DNA of 42,349 bases, from NCBI RefSeq assembly GCF_010975005.1, contig NZ_JAAIVC010000017.1:1-42349 (forward strand). The letters are read 5' to 3'. Both the position numbers and the translations under genes were made by a program. This document shows positions 15,751-22,902 of this stretch, one piece after another. Source of the stretch: Caulobacter sp. 17J65-9. GTDB lineage: Bacteria; Pseudomonadota; Alphaproteobacteria; Caulobacterales; Caulobacteraceae. The notes under the pieces were generated by a model that was given only the letters and a program-made list of their open reading frames with translations, did no database searches and was not told the origin of the DNA. The stretch's first letter is position 1, and each line of letters starts with the position of its first letter.

Positions 15751-16005
15751 ATGGTCAACCTCAAGAAGCGCTCCGTCAGCCTGGCCGGTCACGCCACCTC
15801 CCTGGCGCTGGAGCCCGAGTTCTGGGCCGTGCTGGAAGACATGGCGCAGGCGCGGGGCCTCAGCCTCGCGGGCCTGATCCTGGCGCTGGACGCCGGCCGC
15901 GGGCGGCGTCCCCTGGCCTCGGCCTGCCGGGTCAGCGCCCTGGCCTGGGTTCAGGCCGGCGGGGGCGCCGCCGCAGCCGTCGCCGACGAGGCCGCCGAAG
16001 GCTGA
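15751..16005 (+). CDS. Ribbon-helix-helix domain protein
   Basis: A small protein of 84 residues of the RHH_4 type. The motif KRSVSLAGHATSLALEPEFWAVLEDMAQARGLSLAGLI gives the beta strand and two helices expected for a ribbon-helix-helix DNA-binding dimer. A second segment, ACRVSALAWVQAG, matches the conserved C-terminal helix of the family. The start is ATG 15751 or the GTG two codons before. No toxin-like partner is adjacent, so it is more likely a stand-alone regulator than an antitoxin. Its last 55 bases overlap the convergent small membrane-protein gene. Confidence 0.8.
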   Translation: MVNLKKRSVSLAGHATSLALEPEFWAVLEDMAQARGLSLAGLILALDAGRGRRPLASACRVSALAWVQAGGGAAAAVADEAAEG

Positions 16006-16190
16006 GGATTGGGCGTCGGCACGTCGGGGATCTTCGGCTTCGGCATCTCGACGTCGATCTTCACGTCGCGCGCGGCCTCGGCCAGCCGCGAGGCGGACCA
16101 GGCGGTCCAGCCGATCAGCGCCAGGGCCACCAACAGGGCCCCGACCAGCAAAGCGATCCACGGCGCGTTGGATGGCATACGAGCCGCCAT
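15951..16190 (-). CDS. Small single-pass membrane protein of unknown function
   Basis: A 79-residue product whose start is fixed by an AAGGAGG site 4-5 bases before the ATG at 16190. One hydrophobic helix (about residues 10-30) is followed by a short charged segment and a Pro-rich tail (KPKIPDVPTPNPQP) ending in Ala/Pro repeats. No family recognised. The predicted topology is a short cytoplasmic N-terminus and a periplasmic tail. Its 3' end overlaps the RHH gene by 55 bases on the opposite strand. Confidence 0.65.
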   Translation of the reverse strand: MAARMPSNAPWIALLVGALLVALALIGWTAWSASRLAEAARDVKIDVEMPKPKIPDVPTPNPQPSAASSATAAAAPPPA

Positions 16191-16314
16191 GGTTCCTCCT
16201 TGCGAAGGGAACGGCAGGCGAGAGGGCCGGTTCCGCGTCCCCGCGGTCGCAGCGGGTTCACGCGGGCGCGCGTGCACCTTATGTTCCGCGCGAATTCCGA
16301 ATGTTCGCGACTCG

Positions 16315-18630
16315 ATGACCGATTATCCCAGCCCCCGCATTTCCGACCTGGCCCGCGCGGCGCCTCCGCCGCCGCCGTACCTCGAGGGCCTGAACCCCGA
16401 GCAGCGCCAGGCCGTGCTCGCCACCGAGGGCCCCGTGCTGGTGCTGGCCGGCGCCGGCACCGGCAAGACGCGGGTGCTGACCACGCGGCTGGCCCACATC
16501 CTGGCCACCGGCAAGGCCAAGCCGTGGGAACTGCTGGCGGTCACCTTCACCAACAAGGCCGCGCGCGAGATGCGCGAGCGGATCACCCACATCATCGGCC
16601 CGGACGCCGAGGGCCTGCGGTGGCTGGGCACCTTCCACGCCATCGCCGCGCAGATCCTGCGCCGGCACGCCGAGCTGGTCGGCCTGCGCTCGAACTTCAC
16701 CATCCTGGACACCGACGACCAGGAGCGGCTGATCAAGCAATTGCTTGAGGCCGAAAACATCGACTCCAAGCGCTTCACCCCGCGCGCCTTCGCCGGCCTG
16801 GTCGACCACTGGAAGAACCGCGGCTGGACGCCCGAGAAGCTGCCGGGCACGGAGAACGAGTTCGCCAACGGCAAGGCGCAGAAGCTCTACGCCCTGTACC
16901 AGGACCGGCTGCGGGTGCTGAACGCCTGCGACTTCGGCGACCTGCTACTGCACAACCTGACGATCTTCGTCCAGCACCCGGACGTGCTGGCCGAATTCCA
17001 TCGGCGGTTCCGCTACGTGCTGGTCGACGAGTACCAGGACACCAACGTGGCCCAGTACCTGTGGCTGCGGCTGCTGGCCTCGGCGCACAAGAACGTCTGC
17101 TGCGTGGGCGACGACGACCAGTCGATCTACGGCTGGCGCGGCGCCGAGGTGGACAACATCCTGCGCTTCGAGCGCGACTTCCCCGGCGCCGAGGTCGTGC
17201 GCCTGGAGCGCAACTACCGCTCGACCTCGCACATCCTGGGCGCGGCGTCGGGCCTGATCCGGGCCAACAAGGGCCGCCTGGGCAAGACCCTGTGGACCGA
17301 GGCGACCGGCGGCGACAAGGTCGCCGTGCGTGGGGTCTGGGACGGCGAGGCCGAGAGCCGGCTGATCGCCGACGAGATCGAGACCGCGCGGCGCAAGGGC
17401 CGCAAGTACAAGGACATCGCCGTCCTGGTGCGCGCCTCGTTCCAGATGCGCGCCTTCGAAGAGCGGTTCCTGATGCTGCAGATCCCCTACACGGTGGTCG
17501 GCGGCCCGCGCTTCTTCGAGCGGGCGGAAATCCGCGACGCCCACGCCTACCTGCGGCTGATCCAGTCCGAGGACGACGACCTGGCGTTCGAGCGCATCGT
17601 CAACACGCCCAAGCGCGGCGTGGGCGAGGCCAGCGTGCAGAAGATCCTGTCCATGGCCCGGCTGGCCGGCGTGTCGGCCATGCGCGCCAGCCGCGAGCTG
17701 CTGGGCTCGGACGAACTGCCGGCGCGCACGCGCACGGCGCTGGGCAACTTCATCCGCGATCTCGACCGCTGGCGGGCCTTCGCCGCGCACAAGCCGCACT
17801 ACGAGCTGACCGAGACCGTGCTTGAGGAGAGCGGCTACACCGACATGTGGCGCCAGGACCGCGCCACCGGCCAGACCCGCCTCGACAACCTGAAGGAGCT
17901 GGTCCAGGCCATGCAGGCCTTCGACACGCTGGGCGCCTACCTGGAGCACGTGTCGCTGGTCATGGACCTGGAGCGCGCCGACCGCGGCGACGACCAGGTG
18001 CAGATCATGACCCTGCACGCCGCCAAGGGCCTGGAGTTCCCGCTGGTCTTCCTGCCCGGCTGGGAGGAAGGCGTGTTCCCCTCGCAGCGCTCGATCGACG
18101 AGAAGGGCGAGAAGGGTCTGGAGGAAGAGCGCCGCCTGGCCTACGTCGGCGTCACCCGCGCCAAGGAAGAGGCGCGCATCTCCTTCGTCGCCAACCGGCA
18201 GGTCTACGGCCGCTGGACCACCCAGCTGCCGTCACGCTTCGTCGACGAGCTGCCGATCGACCACGTCGAGGCCAAGAGCGAGACCGGCTACTACGGCGGC
18301 GGCCCGGGCATGCAGCAGGCCGCCAGCCGCTGGGACCAGGCCCCGTCGTTCGGCTCGTCGTCCTACGACTCGCCCGGCTGGCGACGCGCCCAGGAGCGCG
18401 GCGCGAGCTTCGCCGGCGGGTCGGCGCGCAAGCCGGTGATCGAAGGCCAGGCCAAGCTGGTGGCGGTGTCCGAGCCCGGCGCCGGCGGCGGCTACAAGCG
18501 CGGCGACCGCGTCTTCCACCAGAAGTTCGGCTACGGCGCGGTCCGCGCGGTGGAGGGCAACAAGCTCACCGTCGCCTTCGACAAGGCCGGCGAGAAGAAG
18601 GTCATCGACACCTTCGTCGAAAAGGCGTGA
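16315..18630 (+). CDS. ATP-dependent DNA helicase, UvrD/PcrA type
   Basis: A superfamily 1A 3'-5' helicase of 771 residues acting in nucleotide-excision and mismatch repair and in removal of stalled complexes. Motifs in order: Q motif LNPEQRQAV; Walker A AGAGTGKT; Ia TFTNKAAREM; II VDEYQDTN; III GDDDQSIYGWRGA; IV RLERNYRS; V TLHAAKGLEFPLVF; VI YVGVTRAKEE. The C-terminus has the Tudor-like tail of PcrA/UvrD (GDRVFHQKFGYGAV). The ATG at 16315 gives the family N-terminus; the longer frame upstream overlaps the small membrane-protein gene. It is followed by palindromic repeats instead of a gene. Confidence 0.95.
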   Translation: MTDYPSPRISDLARAAPPPPPYLEGLNPEQRQAVLATEGPVLVLAGAGTGKTRVLTTRLAHILATGKAKPWELLAVTFTNKAAREMRERITHIIGPDAEGLRWLGTFHAIAAQILRRHAELVGLRSNFTILDTDDQERLIKQLLEAENIDSKRFTPRAFAGLVDHWKNRGWTPEKLPGTENEFANGKAQKLYALYQDRLRVLNACDFGDLLLHNLTIFVQHPDVLAEFHRRFRYVLVDEYQDTNVAQYLWLRLLASAHKNVCCVGDDDQSIYGWRGAEVDNILRFERDFPGAEVVRLERNYRSTSHILGAASGLIRANKGRLGKTLWTEATGGDKVAVRGVWDGEAESRLIADEIETARRKGRKYKDIAVLVRASFQMRAFEERFLMLQIPYTVVGGPRFFERAEIRDAHAYLRLIQSEDDDLAFERIVNTPKRGVGEASVQKILSMARLAGVSAMRASRELLGSDELPARTRTALGNFIRDLDRWRAFAAHKPHYELTETVLEESGYTDMWRQDRATGQTRLDNLKELVQAMQAFDTLGAYLEHVSLVMDLERADRGDDQVQIMTLHAAKGLEFPLVFLPGWEEGVFPSQRSIDEKGEKGLEEERRLAYVGVTRAKEEARISFVANRQVYGRWTTQLPSRFVDELPIDHVEAKSETGYYGGGPGMQQAASRWDQAPSFGSSSYDSPGWRRAQERGASFAGGSARKPVIEGQAKLVAVSEPGAGGGYKRGDRVFHQKFGYGAVRAVEGNKLTVAFDKAGEKKVIDTFVEKA

Positions 18631-18635
18631 TCCCC

Positions 18636-18690
18636 TCTCCTCCCCTGCGGAGCGGGGGAGGGGGACCATGCGAAGCATGGTGGAGGGGGC
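18636..18690 (+). repeat. Palindromic intergenic repeat, left copy
   Basis: A C/G-rich element of two adjoining hairpins: TCCTCCCC...GGGGGAGG, then CCATGCGAAGCATGG (perfect stem around GAA), ending TGGAGGGGG. It starts 5 bases after the helicase stop. The same element, in reverse orientation and with changed loops, lies at 18761-18823. Shared outer blocks are TCTCCTCCCCTGC, GGGGGAGGGGGACC and GGTGGAGGGGG. The design is that of REP/BIME-like mobile intergenic elements. Confidence 0.75.
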
Positions 18691-18760
18691 GAGCGGCGCG
18701 CGTACCGGCCAACGTCGGCGCTGTCTTCTGAGAATTGGGCTTCGGTCGTGAGGCGGTTCA

Positions 18761-18823
18761 CCCCCTCCACCACCCTTCGGGCGGTCCCCCTCCCCCGCGG
18801 CGCTTCGCTTGCAGGGGAGGAGA
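18761..18823 (-). repeat. Palindromic intergenic repeat, right copy (inverted)
   Basis: The reverse complement carries the same outer blocks as the copy at 18636-18690, but the internal loops differ: GCAAGCGAAGCGCCGC replaces GCGGAGC, and CCGCCCGAAGGGTGG replaces the CATGCGAAGCATG hairpin. It ends 8 bases from the stop of the minus-strand racemase gene. Each copy therefore sits at the 3' end of one of two convergent genes, with about 70 bases of unassigned sequence between them. Confidence 0.75.
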
Positions 18824-18831
18824 AGAACGCT

Positions 18832-19554
18832 TCAGCGTACCGGCAGCGGCTCGCCCAGCGCGTAGGCCACGGTGCGGGCCACCAGCACGTCGGTGGAGCT
18901 GATCAGCGGAACGGCGGCGTCATGGGCGCCCAGCACCAGCGGCACCTCGGTGCAGCCGGCGATCAGCGCCTGCGCGCCCTGGTCGACCAGGGCCTGGCCG
19001 ATCGCCGCCATCTCCGCGCGCGCGGCCGGGCCGGTGTCGCCCGCCTTGATCGCGTAGATCAGCGTCATGAACCGCTCGAGCAGCTCGCCCTCGGGCACGA
19101 CCGTGTCCACGCCCTCGGCGGCGAAGGCCTTCGGGTAAAGGCCCGCGGTCAGGCAGCCGGAGGTGGCCAGCACGCCGACACGACGCGCGTCCGGACGCTC
19201 GGCGCGCGTGGCCTTCACCGTCTCGGAGATCAGGCTGACGAAGGGCAGGCGCGTGGCCGCCTCGATCTCGGCCTGGAAGGCGTGGGCGGTGTTGCAGGGC
19301 ATGACCAGGAAGTCCGCCCCGGCCCGCTCCAGCCCCTGGGCCATGGCCGCCAGGGCCGGCCCCGGCGAGGGGCCGGTTCCGGCGATCGCGGCGTTGCGGT
19401 CGGGCGCCAGCGGGTTGTTGTCGATGATCAGGCGCAGGTGGTCCTGATCCCGGCTGGCCGGCGTCGCCTTCAGCACCCGGTCGAAGAAGTCGACCGTAGC
19501 GGCCGGGCCGAAGCCGCCCAGCACGCCGACGGTCTTACGAACGCTCACGCTCAC
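18832..19554 (-). CDS. Aspartate/glutamate racemase-family protein
   Basis: A cofactor-independent amino acid racemase of 240 residues. It has GVLGGFGPAATVDFF at the N-terminus, the two catalytic cysteines in MPCNTAHAF and AGCTEVPLVL, and the inter-domain segment GVLATSGCLTAGLY. The family interconverts L- and D-amino acids through a two-thiol mechanism; relatives include aspartate racemase and YgeA-like broad-specificity enzymes. The start is the GTG at 19554, which overlaps the stop of the D-cysteine desulfhydrase gene as GTGA, implying translational coupling and a shared substrate pool. A second in-frame GTG lies two codons later. Confidence 0.88.
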   Translation of the reverse strand: MSVSVRKTVGVLGGFGPAATVDFFDRVLKATPASRDQDHLRLIIDNNPLAPDRNAAIAGTGPSPGPALAAMAQGLERAGADFLVMPCNTAHAFQAEIEAATRLPFVSLISETVKATRAERPDARRVGVLATSGCLTAGLYPKAFAAEGVDTVVPEGELLERFMTLIYAIKAGDTGPAARAEMAAIGQALVDQGAQALIAGCTEVPLVLGAHDAAVPLISSTDVLVARTVAYALGEPLPVR

Positions 19555-20549
19555 GCGCCCTGCAGCACCGGCTGGTAGGCGTAGAGCGCCGGCGCGCCGC
19601 CGGTGTGCAGGAACAGCACCCGCTCGCCGTTCTTGAAGTGACCGCGCCGGATCAGGCCGATCAGGCCGGCCATCGCCTTGCCGGTGTAGACCGGGTCCAG
19701 CAGCACGCCCTCCAGGCTGGCCAGCATGCGCACCGCTTCGATCATCTCGGGCGTCGGGATCGAATAGCCGCCGCCGACCCAGTCGCCCAGCGCGACCACG
19801 TCCTCGCGCGCAGGCGCCGAAATGCCGAGCAGGGCGGCGGTCTCCGTCGCCAGCTTGTGCACGTTCGGCTCCTGCTCCTCGCGGGTGCGCCGCACGTTAA
19901 TCCCGGTCAGCGGCAGGCCGCTGGAGGCGCCGACGAGGCCGGTCAGCAGGCCCGCGTGCGTGCCGGCGCTGCCGCTGGCGCAGACCACCTGGTCGAGCGC
20001 CAGGCCCATGTCGAAGGTCTGGGCCAGGATCTCCTCGGCGCAGGCGACGTAGCCCAGCGCGCCCAGCGCGTTCGAACCGCCGCCCGGGATGACGTAGGGC
20101 GTGCCGCCCGCCGCGCGGACGTCGTCGGCCACGGCGTTCATGGCGGCGGCGAGGTCGCTCCCGCCTTCGACGACGGTGATCCCGTCCACGCCCAGCAGGT
20201 CGAACAGGAAGTTGTTGCCCGAGGCCTTGGGGTCGTAGCTGCCGGGCACCCGCTGCTCGAGCACCAGGCGGCACTTCAGCCCTTCCTTCACGGCGGCCGC
20301 CAGGGTCAGGCGGCAGTGGTTGGACTGCACGGCGCCCACGGTGACCAGGGTGTCCGCGCTCTTGGCCAGGGCGTCGGCGACCAGGAACTCCAGCTTGCGG
20401 GTCTTGTTGCCGCCGGCGGCCAGGCCCAGCAGGTCGTCGCGCTTGATCCAGATCTCCGGCCCGCCGAGCTCACGGCTCAGGTGCTTCAGGTGTTCGATCG
20501 GGGTCGGGTGCGGCGTGTAACGCCGACGGGGAAAGCGCGCGAGGTGCAT
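19551..20549 (-). CDS. D-cysteine desulfhydrase / ACC-deaminase-family PLP enzyme
   Basis: A fold-type II PLP enzyme of 332 residues. The internal-aldimine lysine is in AGGNKTRKLEFL, followed by VQSNHCRLTLAAA; the glycine-rich phosphate-binding loop is ASGSAGTHAGLL, and the C-terminus has LHTGGAPALYAY. These features fit D-cysteine desulfhydrase (D-Cys to pyruvate, sulfide and ammonia) rather than true ACC deaminase, though the two are hard to separate by eye. A CCGGAG ribosome site precedes the ATG. The downstream racemase gene overlaps by four bases, so the pair probably acts on the same D-amino acids. Confidence 0.86.
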   Translation of the reverse strand: MHLARFPRRRYTPHPTPIEHLKHLSRELGGPEIWIKRDDLLGLAAGGNKTRKLEFLVADALAKSADTLVTVGAVQSNHCRLTLAAAVKEGLKCRLVLEQRVPGSYDPKASGNNFLFDLLGVDGITVVEGGSDLAAAMNAVADDVRAAGGTPYVIPGGGSNALGALGYVACAEEILAQTFDMGLALDQVVCASGSAGTHAGLLTGLVGASSGLPLTGINVRRTREEQEPNVHKLATETAALLGISAPAREDVVALGDWVGGGYSIPTPEMIEAVRMLASLEGVLLDPVYTGKAMAGLIGLIRRGHFKNGERVLFLHTGGAPALYAYQPVLQGA

Positions 20550-20642
20550 GGGGGCTCCGGCCTAAGGCGGCGGAACCATAGGACCGATCCGCGCCGCCGC
20601 GCTAGGCCGTCGAAGCTTTACCCTTCAACCGTATCGGGCGGC

Positions 20643-20903
20643 TCAGTCGAACTCGTCGTCGTCCAGGTCCGGGCGCATGACCCGCAGCTTGGCGCGCAGG
20701 TTGCGACGCAGGACGCCGATGTCGGCCGGACGGGCCGGGTGCCCGATCATGGCCTCGCTCAGCACCTCGTGGACCAGGCGGTAGGACACGTTCACGTCGG
20801 CCGTCAGGGTCTTGGCCTCTTCCTGCAGGGAGGCCCCCAGGCGGACGAGGTCCAGCGCGCGATCATCGACGGCTCGGCCACCGCCATAGAGGTCGATCGT
20901 CAT
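20643..20903 (-). CDS. Small conserved-looking protein of unknown function
   Basis: An 86-residue, highly charged, probably helical protein. Segments include LDLVRLGASLQEEAKTL, LVHEVLSEAMIGHP and LRRNLRAKLRVM, with an acidic tail RPDLDDDEFD. The start at 20903 is fixed by AAGGAGGAG 7-8 bases upstream; a longer frame from 21014 lacks such a site. No signal peptide or membrane helix is present. The acidic C-terminus and helices recall small regulatory proteins, but it does not show the NepR anti-sigma motif, and I do not assign a function. It is on the same strand as the DUF7662-like gene, 94 bases downstream of it. Confidence 0.75.
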   Translation of the reverse strand: MTIDLYGGGRAVDDRALDLVRLGASLQEEAKTLTADVNVSYRLVHEVLSEAMIGHPARPADIGVLRRNLRAKLRVMRPDLDDDEFD

Positions 20904-20997
20904 CGCGCGCTCCTCCTTACGAAAGTCCAAGATGGCGAGCGCCGCCGAATTTACAACGCACGCTATCGCGCGAACGTTCGAACAAGATCTTGGTTCC

Positions 20998-21402
20998 TCA
21001 TCGCGGACGGCCACGGCTGCGCTTTCGTACCGCGACCGCCCCGAGGGTCAGCAAAAGTCCTCCCAGAACGGCCCAGGCGGTGATCGGAATCCACGGCGCG
21101 ACGTCCTTCTCGGGCGTCTCCGCGGCGGCGTCGGCCGGGCGGCGCCGGAAGGTGACGGTGCGGTCCTCGACGTCGGCGCGCGCCACCTCCCAGTCGGCCT
21201 TGAGCCAGGCCTGCGACTGACGGGTGTCGGGCGCCTCCCACCAGTCCTCGTGGGCGCGCGCCGCCTTGGGCAGGGCGGCGCCCATGACCTGCTCGACCTC
21301 GGCGAAGGTCGCACGCCATTCGACGCCTTCGAAGGCCGCCAGATGATCGGCGAGCGTCTGATACTTGGACTTGCGGGCCACGGGGGCAGAACTCCCCGAC
21401 AT
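20998..21402 (-). CDS. DUF7662-like protein with a C-terminal membrane helix
   Basis: A 134-residue protein. Residues about 12-90 resemble the DUF7662 domain: SKYQTLADHLAAFEG, FAEVEQVMGAALPKAARAHEDWW, SQAWLKADWEVARADVEDRTVTFRR. A single hydrophobic helix follows (about 105-125, WIPITAWAVLGGLLLTLGAVAV) and then a basic tail, so the domain should face the cytoplasm or be tail-anchored. The function of the domain is not established. The ATG at 21402 has no clear ribosome site and lies 22 bases after the NYN gene, which suggests co-transcription. The domain assignment is from memory of the motif. Confidence 0.72.
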   Translation of the reverse strand: MSGSSAPVARKSKYQTLADHLAAFEGVEWRATFAEVEQVMGAALPKAARAHEDWWEAPDTRQSQAWLKADWEVARADVEDRTVTFRRRPADAAAETPEKDVAPWIPITAWAVLGGLLLTLGAVAVRKRSRGRPR

Positions 21403-21424
21403 GCGCCGGGTTTCAGCGCGGGTT

Positions 21425-22159
21425 TCAGCTTTGGGAGCTGACCAGGGTCAAATGGCGCTTCACCCGCGGCACGTCCGGCGGGAGATAGCTGGCCGGGCGC
21501 TGAATGACGCCCTCGCGGCTGTTCAGCATCTCCGGCAGCAGCGCCTGCTCCAGGTGCTCGGGCGTCAGGCTGACCTGGGCGTCGGCCCAGGTCAGGACAT
21601 GGCGGTTGTGGCCGCGCCCGGGCGGGGCGACCGAGACCAGCTTCTTCTGCGGGAAGCGCTGCTTCAGCCAGCGCGCGGTGGCGGCGTGATCGCCGTCGGT
21701 GGTCATCAGGTAGCAGACGTCGAAGCGGTTCTCGTGCGCGTCGTCCAGCACCGACAGGGCCAGGTTCACGTCGCCCTGCTTCTCGGTCGCGACCTGCCAC
21801 ATGTGCCCGCAGGCGTTGCAGCCGTCGGCGTGGACCACGAAGTGGCCGGTGCGGCAGACCACGCCCTGGGTCTCCAGCGCCGCCAGGTACAGCTGATGAC
21901 GCACCAGCTTGCCGCGCGAGGCCGGGCGGAAGGCGGTGCACCAGGTGACCTTGCGCACCACCTCGGAGCGCGGCGCGATCACACGGGCCAGGGCCTTCAG
22001 GTCCAGCCACTTCAGGTAGGGCCGCTTCAGCTCGTCGATGGCGTGGTAGAGGTTGAAGCCGTCGACATACAGCGCCGCCCGCCGCCGGAACACCGGCAGG
22101 TGAAAGCCGTCCGTGCGGACGACCGGGACTTGGCGCTGACGAGCCTGACGGGGCGGCAT
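21425..22159 (-). CDS. NYN-domain (PIN-like) putative nuclease
   Basis: A 244-residue protein with an NYN domain of the LabA/DUF88 type. It starts at AALYVDGFNLYHAIDEL (first acidic residue), continues with the KGDVNLAL-like motif QGDVNLALSVLDDA and the late acidic motif LMTTDGDHAATARWLK, then VSVAPPGRGHN. A Cys/His insert, CRTGHFVVHADGCNACGHMW, lies between the strands and could bind a metal. NYN proteins are predicted RNases related to PIN domains. The residues expected for catalysis are present. It heads a minus-strand cluster with the DUF7662-like and small protein genes. The RNA target is unknown. Confidence 0.85.
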   Translation of the reverse strand: MPPRQARQRQVPVVRTDGFHLPVFRRRAALYVDGFNLYHAIDELKRPYLKWLDLKALARVIAPRSEVVRKVTWCTAFRPASRGKLVRHQLYLAALETQGVVCRTGHFVVHADGCNACGHMWQVATEKQGDVNLALSVLDDAHENRFDVCYLMTTDGDHAATARWLKQRFPQKKLVSVAPPGRGHNRHVLTWADAQVSLTPEHLEQALLPEMLNSREGVIQRPASYLPPDVPRVKRHLTLVSSQS

Positions 22160-22226
22160 GGACGAACGACGTTACCTCGCCGCTCACCATAAGCCGGTCT
22201 AGCTGGAAGAGTCCGTGTCGCCGGCG

Positions 22227-22889
22227 CTACAGCGCCGCACCGCTGGCGAGGAGCGGAGGTCCTTCCGTGGGCGCGGGCGTGCATCCCGGCGACCCCAGCT
22301 GCGCCATCGCCTTCGCGCGCGTTTCCGAGAGGATCGCCGCCCGCGAGACAGGATCGGGGAGCTCGAAAACGCGCCGGGCGAAGATGTCGCCCCCATCGCC
22401 TTCGATCGACACGGTCAAACGCCGGGCCGCGCTCAGCTTGCGCAGGAACTCTGGGTTGGTGCGATCATTTGCGACGGGTTCCGAAATGTAGCTTCGTGAG
22501 CCCGCGCTGGCGATGGCGCTGGGGAAACCATCCCAGGGGAACCGCAAGGCCGGTTCGTCGTCGAGGACCAAGACCAGGTCAGCCCTCGACGACCTCGACG
22601 GAATTGCTGCTGGGATCCGAAGGTTGGCCTCGAGAGATCGCAACCGACCCGGATCGCCTTCCTGCAGCCACGCCGCGATATTGATCTCCGGATTGCTCAG
22701 CTCGTCGTTCTGCAGATACCAGACCTGAGCCGATTGCGCGTTTCCGGCGTCGTACATCTCCGCAGTGACGACCATGGTGGAGCCGCCAGGCGCAGGGCTG
22801 GTCGCCTGACAGCGCCTGACCGCAGCCTGAGCGTTCCCGCCAGCCGCAAGCGCGAACGCGACGGCCGCGCCAGTCATCAAGACTTTCAT
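22227..22889 (-). CDS. Secreted protein of unknown function, related to its upstream neighbour
   Basis: A 220-residue product with a signal peptide (MKVLMTGAAVAFALAAGG, cleavage near AQAA). Two Cys residues flank the mature protein: RRCQAT near the start and SPGCTP near the end. The ending, FELPDPVSRAAILSETRAKAMAQLGSPGC, resembles that of the gene at 22903-23577, suggesting distant paralogy. The start at 22889 is chosen for the signal peptide; no strong ribosome site is seen. The GC content at third positions is lower than in the housekeeping genes. It begins 13 bases after the upstream gene, so they form an operon. Function unknown. Confidence 0.75.
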   Translation of the reverse strand: MKVLMTGAAVAFALAAGGNAQAAVRRCQATSPAPGGSTMVVTAEMYDAGNAQSAQVWYLQNDELSNPEINIAAWLQEGDPGRLRSLEANLRIPAAIPSRSSRADLVLVLDDEPALRFPWDGFPSAIASAGSRSYISEPVANDRTNPEFLRKLSAARRLTVSIEGDGGDIFARRVFELPDPVSRAAILSETRAKAMAQLGSPGCTPAPTEGPPLLASGAAL

Positions 22890-22902
22890 GGGGCGGCCCA
22901 GA

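Noticed and set aside
15751-16190. Ribbon-helix-helix protein plus small membrane protein as a toxin-antitoxin pair
   Set aside because: The genes are convergent, not co-transcribed, and the RHH protein fits the stand-alone RHH_4 family; the membrane protein has a long Pro-rich tail unlike small toxins.
16009-16314. N-terminal extension of the helicase frame
   Set aside because: It overlaps the minus-strand small membrane protein gene and lies before the normal UvrD/PcrA N-terminus; no homology is visible in it.
20643-20903. The 86-residue acidic protein as a NepR anti-sigma factor
   Set aside because: The NepR core helices and its usual neighbours (PhyR, EcfG) are missing.
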